Positions 18,639 to 26,024 are shown, counted from the stretch's first letter. The stretch: DNA of 64,000 bases from Gehongia tenuis (GCF_014384795.1 NZ_JACRSR010000001.1:620001-684000); one strand, 5' to 3'. Made by a program: numbers and translations. The notes: generated by a model from the sequence alone, not told the origin.

Positions 18639-19739
18639 ATGAATAAGAAAATCAAATCCAAACCTCTGGACTACAGCATCCTGGTGCTGACCATCCTTCT
18701 GGTGGCCTTCGGCATCATCATGGTGTATTCGGCAAGCTACTATATGGCGGGCAAGGGCGGCGACAGCATGTCCTACTTTAAAAAGCAGATCGTGGGGGCT
18801 GCGGTAGGCTTCGTCGCCATGTTTTTCATGTCCCGGTTCCCCTATAAAAAGCTGGAGAGGCTTGTGCCGCTGGGCCTTATCGTGTCCCTGGTGCTGCTTC
18901 TTCTCATCTATACGCCCCTTGGCATTGAATCTTACGGTGCCAGGCGCTGGATCAATCTTGGCATGAGCGTTCAACCATCGGAGGTGGCAAAGCTGGCCAT
19001 CGTGCTGTTTGTGGCCAAATACCTCACGGAAAAGAAGGATGTGATGGGTTCCTTCAAAAAGGGCATTCTGCCCGTGACCATCGTGGTGGGCGTGTATGCG
19101 GGCATGGTGCTCATCCAGCCCAACATGAGCATGGCCATGACCTTTGTGCTGCTGCTTTTGTTCATGCTCTACCTTGGCGGCGCAAAGATCAAGCACCTTG
19201 CGCTTATGGCGCTGGTGGGCGGTGCGGGCGCTTTCGGCCTCATGCTGGCCGAGCCCTACCGCAGGGCGCGGTATCTCGCCTTTCTTGATCCCTGGGCCGA
19301 TCCGCTGGACACGGGCTGGCAGATCATTCAGTCCCTGTACGCCCTTGGAAACGGCGGGCTCTTTGGGGTGGGTCTTGGCGCCAGCCGCCAGAAGTACGCC
19401 TTTTTGACCTTTGCCGAGTCGGATTTCATCTTCTCCATCATCGGGGAGGAGCTGGGGTTCATCGGCTGCGTGGCCCTGATCGCCGTGTTCGGGCTTCTCA
19501 TCTGGCGGGGCATGAAGGTTGCCTTTGCCTGTCCGGACCGTTTTGGAAGCCTGGTCGCGGCGGGCATCACCCTTAACATCGCCATCCAGGTGATCATCAA
19601 TATCCTGGTGGTGACCGGCTCCATGCCGCCCACCGGACTGCCGCTGCCCTTTATCAGCGCCGGCGGTTCCAGCCTGGCCATGTCCATGGCGGCTATCGGC
19701 GTTTTGATGAACATATCCAAAAGCACAAAGCCCATCTAG
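18639..19739 (+). CDS. ftsW: Lipid II polymerase / SEDS protein FtsW
   Basis: Membrane glycosyltransferase that polymerises lipid II together with a class B PBP. 366 residues, about ten membrane segments. SEDS signatures: IMVYSASYYM near the N-terminus, QPSEVAKLAIVLF, QPNMSMAMTF, the FAESDFIFSIIGEELGFIG loop and PPTGLPLPFISAGGSS near the end. It could serve as FtsW or as the sporulation paralogue SpoVE. murG, which often follows, is absent; the interrupted murA comes next. Confidence 0.94.
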   Translation: MNKKIKSKPLDYSILVLTILLVAFGIIMVYSASYYMAGKGGDSMSYFKKQIVGAAVGFVAMFFMSRFPYKKLERLVPLGLIVSLVLLLLIYTPLGIESYGARRWINLGMSVQPSEVAKLAIVLFVAKYLTEKKDVMGSFKKGILPVTIVVGVYAGMVLIQPNMSMAMTFVLLLLFMLYLGGAKIKHLALMALVGGAGAFGLMLAEPYRRARYLAFLDPWADPLDTGWQIIQSLYALGNGGLFGVGLGASRQKYAFLTFAESDFIFSIIGEELGFIGCVALIAVFGLLIWRGMKVAFACPDRFGSLVAAGITLNIAIQVIINILVVTGSMPPTGLPLPFISAGGSSLAMSMAAIGVLMNISKSTKPI

Positions 19740-19797
19740 CACCGCAGGACCTGCAAGCGCATACAATGGTAGTATTGGAGCGCAGGGAGGTGCGGCT

Positions 19798-20190
19798 ATG
19801 GCCAGTTTATTGATTCATGGCGGCAAAAAGCTTGGAGGGAGCGTCGGCATTCACGGTGCCAAGAATGCGGTGCTTCCCATTTTGGCTGCCAGCATTCTTA
19901 CCGAAAAGCAAGTCACCATCTTGGAGTGCCCGGATTTGACCGACGTCCAATACATGCTCGATATTCTGCGGGCCCTTGGATGCCGGGTCACCTATCATGC
20001 GGGCGAGGTCACGATCGATTCCTCAGCGGCGAACCGCCACAGCATTCCCGAGGATGTCGCCATCAAGATGCGATCCTCCATCTTCATGCTGGGGCCCATC
20101 CTGGCCCGCTTTGGCAGGGTGGACTTTACCTATCCTGGTGGCTGGGATAATTTATGGACACATCTTCCCCGCTTTTCCCGGGAAAACTAG
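19798..20190 (+). CDS. murA: MurA, 5' part (interrupted by a serine-recombinase element)
   Basis: Residues 1-115 are a normal MurA N-terminus: GGKKLGGSVGIHGAKNAVLPILAA, the D(V)QYMLDILRALGC box, and RSSIFMLGPILARFGRVDFTYPGG. MurA adds enolpyruvate to UDP-GlcNAc, the first committed step of peptidoglycan synthesis, using a Cys that should come next. Instead of Cys the frame reads Trp and 14 more element-derived codons to a stop. The break is at GGTGGCTG (20137-20144). The rest of the gene resumes at 22451. As it stands this product lacks the catalytic residue and most of the enzyme. Ribosome site GGGAGG precedes ATG. Confidence 0.95.
   Translation: MASLLIHGGKKLGGSVGIHGAKNAVLPILAASILTEKQVTILECPDLTDVQYMLDILRALGCRVTYHAGEVTIDSSAANRHSIPEDVAIKMRSSIFMLGPILARFGRVDFTYPGGWDNLWTHLPRFSREN
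20137..20144 (+). other. Left attachment core (attL) in murA
   Basis: GGTGGCTG, codons Gly114-Gly115 plus two bases of the next codon. Host sequence lies to the left and element sequence (GGATAATTT) to the right, turning the expected Cys codon into TGG. Confidence 0.8.
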
Positions 20191-20214
20191 GGGCAGGGAA
20201 GGAGAGGATCCATT

Positions 20215-20712
20215 TTGAAGGAAATTTATCTGGCGGGCGGATGCTTCTGGGGTCTTGAAAAGTATCTGAGCGGCATTCCGGGCGTTCTTGAAACCCAGGC
20301 GGGCTACGCCAACGGACGGAGTTTAAACCCCACCTATGAGGAGGTCTGCCATGAGAACACCGGCCATGCGGAAACGGTGCGGGTTCGCTATGACCCCGAG
20401 AGACTGAGCCTCAAAAGGCTGCTGGAGCTCTACTTTATGGCCATCGATCCCACCAGCATGAACCGTCAGGGCGGGGACCGGGGCAGCCAGTACAGAACGG
20501 GGATCTACGCAACGGATCCCAAGGACTTGGAGGAGGCCCGCCGCTTCATTGAACAAAGGGGCCCCGAATTTCAAAGACCCATCGCCGTAGAGGTGCTGCC
20601 CCTAAAGAACTATGCTCCGGCGGAGGCGTATCATCAAAAATACTTGGACAAGAACCCGGGCGGTTACTGCCACATCAGCCCGGACAAATTCCGGCTGGCT
20701 CGGGAGGGCTGA
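20215..20712 (+). CDS. msrA: Peptide methionine sulfoxide reductase MsrA (element cargo)
   Basis: Reduces the S-epimer of methionine sulfoxide in proteins, repairing oxidative damage. 165 residues. The catalytic motif GGCFWGLEKY lies at residues 8-17 with the nucleophile Cys10. Also visible are TQAGYANG, the H-x-E-type NTGHAETVRVRYDP and YHQKYLDKNPGGYCHI with a possible resolving Cys. The start is TTG behind AAGGAGAGG. It lies inside the murA-interrupting element, about 70 bases from its left end, and ends before a perfect palindromic terminator. No MsrB domain is fused. Confidence 0.95.
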   Translation: MKEIYLAGGCFWGLEKYLSGIPGVLETQAGYANGRSLNPTYEEVCHENTGHAETVRVRYDPERLSLKRLLELYFMAIDPTSMNRQGGDRGSQYRTGIYATDPKDLEEARRFIEQRGPEFQRPIAVEVLPLKNYAPAEAYHQKYLDKNPGGYCHISPDKFRLAREG

Positions 20713-20747
20713 AGCGGGGCCGGGCGCCTTGTGCCATGATGAACAAA

Positions 20748-20781
20748 AAATAAAGGGAAGCGCATGCGCTTCCCTTTATTT
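20748..20781. terminator. Perfect 34-bp palindromic bidirectional terminator
   Basis: AAATAAAGGGAAGCGCA and its exact complement form a 34-bp palindrome between convergent msrA and the DUF1540 gene. A/T runs on both sides make it work in either direction. It would also stop transcription coming from murA. Confidence 0.85.
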
Positions 20782-20784
20782 GAA

Positions 20785-20943
20785 TCACTTCCGACGGAAG
20801 GACTTGCAGTCGGTGCATTCCACAACGGTCGGGTTCTGCTCATGAGTTCCCACGAGGATGCTGTCCAGGGAGCAGAAGTTCTGGTGACCGCAGTGGAACG
20901 AGCACTGCTGAACCGTGCACTGAATCGCTTTGTTGGCCTGCAT
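20785..20943 (-). CDS. DUF1540 cysteine-rich small protein (element cargo)
   Basis: A 52-residue protein with Cys at 9, 14, 18, 24, 43 and 46: QCTVQQCSFHCGHQNFC followed by SILVGTHE and ECTDCKSF. This is the DUF1540 pattern, thought to bind metal through its cysteines; no function is established. It starts at ATG 20943 with AGGAGG eight bases upstream, a strong site. It lies inside the murA element, opposite in direction to msrA and the recombinase. DUF1540 proteins are common in clostridial genomes, sometimes several per genome. Confidence 0.88.
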   Translation of the reverse strand: MQANKAIQCTVQQCSFHCGHQNFCSLDSILVGTHEQNPTVVECTDCKSFRRK

Positions 20944-21187
20944 AGGATCTTCCTCCTTTTCATGATTTCAAATCTAGTGTGCCCGAAAGGCGGCAAAGTA
21001 GAGAAGGTTATAAATGGCTCCATTCCCTTCATAAATTTTGATGAAGGGGGGATTTCAACGAAAAAGGACGGTTTTTACCAATGCGTGGCCCTGGGCAAAG
21101 GGCCGAAAGGCACGCCTTTTTATTTTTTATCGACGAAGCCGGCCAAAGCCACCGCCCAAAAGATGGATAAGATCGTGAAGGCCGGCC
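20944..21187 (+). other. Hairpin-rich leader between DUF1540 and the recombinase
   Basis: No gene is seen in these 244 bases. It holds CCCTTCAT/ATGAAGGG (about 21025-21048) and a longer hairpin at 21083-21115 followed by a T-rich run. Two short GCC-GAAA-GGC or CCGAAAGG tetraloop-like stretches occur, near 20981 and 21101. It probably contains promoters for both flanking genes, but no clean -35/-10 pair stands out. Confidence 0.5.
21083..21128 (+). terminator. Terminator-like hairpin upstream of the recombinase
   Basis: GCGTG pairs with CACGC, with an inner GGCCC/GGGCC stem, followed by CCTTTTTATTTTTT. It reads as a Rho-independent terminator or attenuator about 60 bases before the recombinase ATG. 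Confidence 0.6.
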
Positions 21188-22426
21188 ATGGACGATAGAC
21201 GGGTGGTGATCTACTGCCGGGAAAGCCGGGACGATTTCGGCGAGCATCGGGAACGCATCGAGACCCAGCGGGATATGCTGGTGCGGTTCTGCGCGAGACG
21301 GGGCCTGAGCAATATCGTGGACATCATTTTGGATAACAATGTGAGCGGAACCCGCTTCGAGCGGCTGGCCGATCTCGAGGCCAGGATGGAGGCGGGCGAG
21401 GTGGATGTGGTGGTCTTCAAGGACGCCTCCCGGCTGGGGCGAAACCAGATGGAGAGCCTGCGGTTTGTGGAGCTGGCGCAGGAGCTGGGGGTGGAGCTTC
21501 TTTTTGAAAGCGAGGATTTCCGGGAAGATCTGTTTGGCCTGATGGCCTGGTTCAACGAGCGGCGGGCCCGGGAGGACAGCGAGAAGATCCGGCGGGTGAT
21601 GCGCCACAAGATGGAGGCGGGGGAGCTCATTATCCGGGCGCCCTACGGCTATGAAAAGACGGAGAGCGGGCTTCAAATCCGTGAGGAAGAGGCACGGGTG
21701 GTGCGGGAAGTCTTCCGGGACTTCACCGAGGGCCGTTCCGTCCGGGAAATCGTGGGGAGGCTGAACGGAGCACGGGTGCCCACGCCCTCCATGGTGCCGG
21801 GGGAACGGCCGGCGGCGGAGCATTGGACGCCCCAGCACATCTACCGCATCCTCGGCAACGAGGTCTATACCGGCACCATGATCCACGGCAAAACCATGAA
21901 GCGCAGCTTCAAGAGCGCCCGCACCGTGTCCCGGCCCCGGGAGGAATGGATCGTACTGCCCAACCACCACGAGGCCATCGTTTCCGAGGAGCTCTTCCAT
22001 AGGGCGGCGGCGCTGAAGTGCCGGGGCGGCGGCAAGCATAGTCCCAGCCTCTACAGCGGGCTTGTGCGGTGCGGCCGGTGCGGCAAGCCCTTGGTGCGGG
22101 GCAGGGGCGGTTTCTTGTGCGGGACCTATCACCGGGAGGGGGCGCTGAAGGAGGACGGCGGCTGCCTGCGCCATTTCCTCGCCGAATCGGAGCTGGCCGC
22201 CATGACGGCTCATTTTCTGCGTATTCTGGGGGAGGCGGCGGGCCGGTCCGAGATTCCCTTCACCCGGCAGCTGGCCCGGCATCTTGAGGCCGTTTATTTC
22301 CTGCCCGGGGAGCTGGCCGGGGGCGTGCTTCCCGAGGAACTGGCCCGGCAGGTGAGCCGGGAGGGCGGCGTGGTTTTTTGGTTCAAGGAAAGTTTGACGG
22401 ATGGCATGAGATGGGATAACATCTGA
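21188..22426 (+). CDS. Serine recombinase (resolvase plus recombinase domains)
   Basis: Site-specific recombinase of the large serine family. 412 residues. The N-terminal catalytic domain has the nucleophile Ser13 in VIYCRESRDD, followed by ETQRDML, VSGTRFERL, VFKDASRLGRN and a FESEDF-type box. A recombinase DNA-binding domain (about 150-290) has APYGYEKTESG, VREVFRDFTEG, IVGRLNGARVPTP and WTPQHIYRILGNEVYTG. A zinc ribbon follows (CGRCGKPL near 293, with later Cys). It is short for the family and lacks an obvious long coiled coil. It should cut and join the GGTGGCTG cores. Its TGA (22424-22426) is in the same frame as the murA 3' part. The ribosome site is weak. Confidence 0.95.
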   Translation: MDDRRVVIYCRESRDDFGEHRERIETQRDMLVRFCARRGLSNIVDIILDNNVSGTRFERLADLEARMEAGEVDVVVFKDASRLGRNQMESLRFVELAQELGVELLFESEDFREDLFGLMAWFNERRAREDSEKIRRVMRHKMEAGELIIRAPYGYEKTESGLQIREEEARVVREVFRDFTEGRSVREIVGRLNGARVPTPSMVPGERPAAEHWTPQHIYRILGNEVYTGTMIHGKTMKRSFKSARTVSRPREEWIVLPNHHEAIVSEELFHRAAALKCRGGGKHSPSLYSGLVRCGRCGKPLVRGRGGFLCGTYHREGALKEDGGCLRHFLAESELAAMTAHFLRILGEAAGRSEIPFTRQLARHLEAVYFLPGELAGGVLPEELARQVSREGGVVFWFKESLTDGMRWDNI

Positions 22427-22450
22427 AGTATCCACTTTGTTGCACAGCCC

Positions 22451-22458
22451 GGTGGCTG
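22451..22458 (+). other. Right attachment core (attR) in murA
   Basis: GGTGGCTG with element sequence (TGCACAGCCC) on its left and murA on its right, where TGT encodes the catalytic Cys. Bases just outside differ from the left copy (CCT versus CCC), which limits the exact repeat to eight bases. Confidence 0.8.
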
Positions 22459-23359
22459 TGAAATTGGTCTAAGGCCCATCGACCTACATATCAAAGGCCT
22501 GATGGCGCTGGGCGCCAAACTGGACGAGGGGATGGCGGAGCTCACGTGCGAGCATGGGCTCATCGGCGGCGAGGTGCATCTCGACTATCCCAGCGTGGGC
22601 GCCACGGAGAACATCATGATGGCGGCGGTTCTCGCCAAGGGCACCACTACCATTCACAACGCCGCCCGGGAGCCGGAGATCGTGGATCTGATGAACTTCA
22701 TCAACGCCATGGGCGGCCGGGTCCGGGGCGCGGGGAGCAGCAACATCGTGGTGGAGGGCGTATCCCGCCTCCAGGGTGTGGAATACCAGGTCATCCCCGA
22801 CCGGATCGTGGCGGGCACCTATATGGCGGCCGCGGCCATCACCGGCGGCGATGTGCTGCTGGAGAACGTGGTCTATGAGCACGTCTTTGCCATTGCGGCC
22901 AAGCTTCGGGACACCGGCTGCAGGGTGGAGCGCGCCGGGCGCACGCTCCGGGTATCGGGTCTTGCACGGCCAAGGGCGGTCAACCGTCTGGAAACCCTGC
23001 CCTATCCCGGCTTCCCCACCGACATGCAGGCTCAGCTCATGTCCGTTTTGTGCGTGGCTGACGGCACCAGCATCGTGGTGGAAAATGTCTTTGAGAATCG
23101 TTTCAAGCATGCGGCGGAGCTCAACCGCATGGGCGCGGACATCACCATCAAGGACCGGCTGGCTCTGGTTCGGGGTGTTTCCCGGCTGTCCGGGACCACC
23201 GTGTGCGCAAGAGACCTTCGGGCGGGCGCGGCGCTGGTGCTGGCAGGCCTTCGGGCGGAGGGCGAGACGACCGTGGAGGGCGTGCATTACATCGACCGCG
23301 GCTACGAACGGCTGGTGGAGGATCTGCGCACACTGGGCGCGGATATACGAAGGATTTAG
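22451..23359 (+). CDS. murA: MurA, 3' part including catalytic Cys (interrupted gene)
   Basis: From GGTGGC TGT onward this encodes GGCEIGLRPIDLHIKGL and the rest of MurA: VHLDYPSVGATENIMMAAVLAKG, PDRIVAGTYMAAAAITGG, YPGFPTDMQAQLMS, FENRFKHAAELNRMGADI and the C-terminal HYIDRGYERLVEDLRTLGADI. The frame is open upstream only to the recombinase stop (22424-22426). The first in-frame ATG is 22502, which excludes the Cys. Joined to residues 1-115 the product would be 415 residues, the normal length. It is probably silent or inactive in this configuration. ftsQ follows 12 bases after its stop. Confidence 0.95.
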   Translation, partial: GGCEIGLRPIDLHIKGLMALGAKLDEGMAELTCEHGLIGGEVHLDYPSVGATENIMMAAVLAKGTTTIHNAAREPEIVDLMNFINAMGGRVRGAGSSNIVVEGVSRLQGVEYQVIPDRIVAGTYMAAAAITGGDVLLENVVYEHVFAIAAKLRDTGCRVERAGRTLRVSGLARPRAVNRLETLPYPGFPTDMQAQLMSVLCVADGTSIVVENVFENRFKHAAELNRMGADITIKDRLALVRGVSRLSGTTVCARDLRAGAALVLAGLRAEGETTVEGVHYIDRGYERLVEDLRTLGADIRRI

Positions 23360-23371
23360 GAGGAAATCCAT

Positions 23372-24196
23372 TTGGCTTACAAAAGACGGGTTAAACCGAG
23401 ATTCTATGTGATTGTGGTTTCGCTCTTGCTGATCATCGGCCTGGCGGTGGCCATCGGCTGCGGCGTTTTTGATGTGAAGGCCGTGACGGTCACGGGCCTT
23501 ACAAAGTACAGCGAGGACGCGGTGGTGGAGATGGCCGGCATTCCTTTGGGCCAGAATATCTTCAAGGCCGACCTCAAGGCCGCGAGGACCAACATTGAGT
23601 CCAATCCCTATCTCGTGGTGAAGAAAATCAGCCGCAAGCTGCCTTCGACGGTGCAGATCGAGATCACGGAGCGTCAGGGTGCGGCTTATTTTCCCTATGG
23701 CACCGGCTATGTGCTGATCGACGGCGGGGGACTTGTGCTGGAGGTGTTTAATCAGCCGCCAGTTGGGCAATATCTTCTTATAGAAGGATTGGACCCTGTG
23801 AGCGTTCAGGTGAAGGAACAGGTCCAGTGTGCCGACACCTATCAGGTGCACGTGCTGCTGTCCATTTTCGATCACATTCTGGAGAGCCCCATCAAAGGCG
23901 ATCTGGCGTCGGTGGACGTGAGAGACACCCAGGCCCTCGCGCTTGTTACGGCTGAGGGCACCCGGGTGGAGCTGGGCCAGGACGAGAACTGGGACAAGAA
24001 GATGGCCTGGCTGGAAAAGACGCTGACCTATCTCAAGGAAAACAATCTTGCCGGCGGCACGCTGGACGTGCGCGCCCCCGACAGCAACGCCAGCTACATG
24101 CCAAAGAGTTCGCCCATGTCCCTTGATACGCCAAGGCCCGATCCTTCCGCACCCCAGGGCGCCGCGGTTCCCACCACCGGTCCCAAGGAGGAATAA
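23372..24196 (+). CDS. ftsQ: Cell division protein FtsQ/DivIB
   Basis: Bitopic divisome protein. 274 residues: short basic cytoplasmic tail, one membrane segment (FYVIVVSLLLIIGLAVAIGCGVF, about 9-31), a POTRA domain (VKAVTVTGLTKYSEDAVVEMAGIPLGQNIF... ITERQGAAYF) and a beta domain ending in a Pro/Ser-rich tail. The start is TTG with GGAGG nine bases before it. It lies just after murA, so in the integrated state it depends on a promoter inside the element or on read-through. Confidence 0.92.
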   Translation: MAYKRRVKPRFYVIVVSLLLIIGLAVAIGCGVFDVKAVTVTGLTKYSEDAVVEMAGIPLGQNIFKADLKAARTNIESNPYLVVKKISRKLPSTVQIEITERQGAAYFPYGTGYVLIDGGGLVLEVFNQPPVGQYLLIEGLDPVSVQVKEQVQCADTYQVHVLLSIFDHILESPIKGDLASVDVRDTQALALVTAEGTRVELGQDENWDKKMAWLEKTLTYLKENNLAGGTLDVRAPDSNASYMPKSSPMSLDTPRPDPSAPQGAAVPTTGPKEE

Positions 24197-24231
24197 GGGA
24201 CGCCGCCGCCTGGAATCAGGGAGGAAATAGG

Positions 24232-24921
24232 ATGAAATACGGGCGGCCCCTACTCATCGTGACCGCGAGCCTGCTCATTGGCTTTGCCCTCGCACTGACC
24301 CCGGCGAAGGGCGGGGAGGTGGCGACAAACGAGAACCAAACGCTCTCCCAGTTGTTGGACGAGAACCGAACGCTGGGGGACCAGGTGAGCCAGCTTCAGG
24401 AGAAGCTGGATGAATACGAGAAGACGAGTGCGGCCTCGGATACGGTGGCCGCTGAGCTTGCCGAGGAGCTTGCCGCGGCCCGCATGGAGGCGGGCCTGGT
24501 GCCCCTTACCGGGCCGGGCATCCGTATTGAGCTGGATGCCCGCTACGTGTCCGATGCCGAGGGCAGTCGGCAGGCGGTGCGTGCCCTGTCGGACGGCGAG
24601 CTGCTTCGCATCATCAACGAGCTCAATGCCAGCGGCGCGGAAGCCATCGCCATCAACGGCGAACGCATCGTGGCCACAAGCGAGATCCGCACGGCGGGCA
24701 GTTATATCAACATCAATCGCCGGGCCACAAACGTGCCTTACACCATCGAGGCGGTGGGCAACCCGGAAACGCTGAGCGCTTCGCTGATGCTCTTAGGCGG
24801 CATCAAGGACACCTTTGAACCCTTTTATGAACTTAAGATTACCCAGGTGGACGGGCTGGAGATTCCGGCCTATTCGGGTACCCTGGCCTTCTACTATGCT
24901 CAGCCGGTGGCAACGCCATGA
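24232..24921 (+). CDS. DUF881 family protein (YlxW/YlxX type), first copy
   Basis: 229 residues: an N-terminal membrane or signal segment (LLIVTASLLIGFALALTP), a coiled-coil stretch (QTLSQLLDENRTLGDQVSQLQEKLDEYE) and a DUF881 domain with LTGPGIRIELDA, IINELNASGAEAIAINGERIVATSEIR and PYTIEAVGNPETL. Family members sit in dcw clusters of Firmicutes between ftsQ and ftsZ; their role in division or sporulation is not settled. ATG follows GGGAGG, and its end overlaps the next gene by four bases. Confidence 0.9.
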   Translation: MKYGRPLLIVTASLLIGFALALTPAKGGEVATNENQTLSQLLDENRTLGDQVSQLQEKLDEYEKTSAASDTVAAELAEELAAARMEAGLVPLTGPGIRIELDARYVSDAEGSRQAVRALSDGELLRIINELNASGAEAIAINGERIVATSEIRTAGSYININRRATNVPYTIEAVGNPETLSASLMLLGGIKDTFEPFYELKITQVDGLEIPAYSGTLAFYYAQPVATP

Positions 24922-25631
24922 AAAGGCTTGCCGCGGGACTGTTGAGCATAGTGGCGGGCTTTTTTCTTGCCCAGAGCCTGTCGGGGCCGGCCGCAAATTC
25001 CGATGAAGCACTGCTCCAGCGGGAGCTGGATCGGCTGAACCAGGAGAATGGGGAGCTTACCCGCCAGCGGGATGAGCTGGCCGACAGACTGGAAGGATTT
25101 AAGCGGGATGCGGAAGCTGAGGACGGCGCGCTCGCGCCGCTGATGGAGAAGCTTCGGGCCGTTGCTCCCTTTGCCGGCCTTACGGACATGCGGGGACCGG
25201 GCATCGTGATCACCCTTTCCGACGCGCCCAGGGGCCTTGTGCCGGAGGGAGGATCGGTGAACTACAACAACTATGTGGTGCACGATGAGGACCTGAAGCG
25301 GCTGGTGAACGTCCTGGTGGACGGCGGTGCGGAATGCGTGTCCATCAACGACGTGCGCATTTTAAGCCGCACCAAGATCCGCTGCGGCGGCCCGGCTATC
25401 GACGTGTGGGATCAGATTCTGACCCCGCCCTTCACCATTCGGGCCATCGGCGATCCCGAGGCGCTGGTAAGGGCTATCACCGGCAGCGATGAGGCCCTTG
25501 GCATCTATCAGGAGTTCTCCGCCTATGGCCTCGCCTTCACCTACGAGGCGGCGGGCACGGTGGAGGTGAAGGGCTTCAAGAGCCCCATGAAGTACAGCTA
25601 CGCCAAAGCGGCGGCCATCAAGGAGGAATAA
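24918..25631 (+). CDS. DUF881 family protein, second copy
   Basis: 237 residues, paralogous to the preceding gene: a membrane or signal segment (LLSIVAGFFLAQSLSG), a coiled coil (LQRELDRLNQENGELTRQRDELADRL) and a DUF881 domain (MRGPGIVITLSDA, NVLVDGGAECVSINDVRILSRTKIR, PFTIRAIGDPEAL). ATGA overlap with the first copy indicates coupled translation. Tandem DUF881 genes are typical of this position. Confidence 0.9.
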   Translation: MKRLAAGLLSIVAGFFLAQSLSGPAANSDEALLQRELDRLNQENGELTRQRDELADRLEGFKRDAEAEDGALAPLMEKLRAVAPFAGLTDMRGPGIVITLSDAPRGLVPEGGSVNYNNYVVHDEDLKRLVNVLVDGGAECVSINDVRILSRTKIRCGGPAIDVWDQILTPPFTIRAIGDPEALVRAITGSDEALGIYQEFSAYGLAFTYEAAGTVEVKGFKSPMKYSYAKAAAIKEE

Positions 25632-25633
25632 CG

Positions 25634-25975
25634 ATGCTCTATGTCATTTTGGGCTTGGCGGCAGGCGCCGCTTTGCAGTATTTTCTGCCGGTGGGGCTTC
25701 CCGCGGGAAGCGAGGCCTATGTGATCAGTCTGGTGCTGGTCATCCTTGGCCATATTCCCCTTTGGCTGAAGGCGCGGATGAGCTGGCCGATATTTTGGAG
25801 ATTTCTGACGGAAACCGCGCTGGCGCTTCTCATCACTTTTTGGGGCGAGCGAATGGACCTGCCCCTATATTTGGCCGTATGGACGGCGCTTACATGGAAA
25901 GTTTTTCATAATTATGAGGCGCTGTGGCGCGCTTCCATAAAAAAATCCGAAAAAACAGGTGTAAATAAGCTGTGA
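25634..25975 (+). CDS. sbp: Small basic membrane protein, Sbp/DUF1290-like
   Basis: 113 residues with three to four predicted membrane segments (LYVILGLAAGAALQYFLPVGL, AYVISLVLVILGHIPLWL, FLTETALALLITFWG, LYLAVWTALTWKVFHNY). Length, the DLPLYLAVWTALTWKVFHN ending and its place after the DUF881 genes match Sbp of B. subtilis, a small dcw membrane protein of unknown function. Sequence identity to Sbp is modest, so the symbol rests partly on position. Confidence 0.7.
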   Translation: MLYVILGLAAGAALQYFLPVGLPAGSEAYVISLVLVILGHIPLWLKARMSWPIFWRFLTETALALLITFWGERMDLPLYLAVWTALTWKVFHNYEALWRASIKKSEKTGVNKL

Positions 25976-26024
25976 ACAGGCCAAATAAATGCAAAAAAAG
26001 GTTTATTCTTTCGGAAGACTCTGC

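Larger units (their letters stand above)
20137..22450 (+). mobile_element. 2,314-bp serine-recombinase element integrated in murA
   Basis: Its boundaries come from the host gene: left flank ...TATCCT|GGTGGCTG and right flank GGTGGCTG|TGAAATTGGT... join into an uninterrupted murA frame reading YPGGCEIGLRPIDLH. The 8-bp repeat GGTGGCTG at both ends is the candidate recombination core. Contents in order: msrA (+), a DUF1540 gene (-), a hairpin-rich stretch, and a large-family serine recombinase (+). There are no phage, plasmid or conjugation genes and no terminal inverted repeats, consistent with serine-integrase chemistry. Base composition looks like the host, so residence may be long. The analogy is to intervening elements such as skin in sigK; function here is inferred. 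Confidence 0.9.

Noticed and set aside
21083..21115. Possible c-di-GMP-I (GEMM) riboswitch because of GGGCAAA...CGAAAGG...ACGC
   Set aside because: The second stem with the tetraloop receptor is missing and a U-tract follows directly; it reads better as a terminator.
20143..22419. TGGGATAA repeated at 20143-20150 and 22412-22419 as an alternative element boundary
   Set aside because: Recombining at this repeat would not restore murA, while GGTGGCTG does so exactly.
19798..23359. murA as an ordinary decayed pseudogene
   Set aside because: Both halves are intact, in frame at the repeat, with all active-site residues; nothing but the insertion is wrong.
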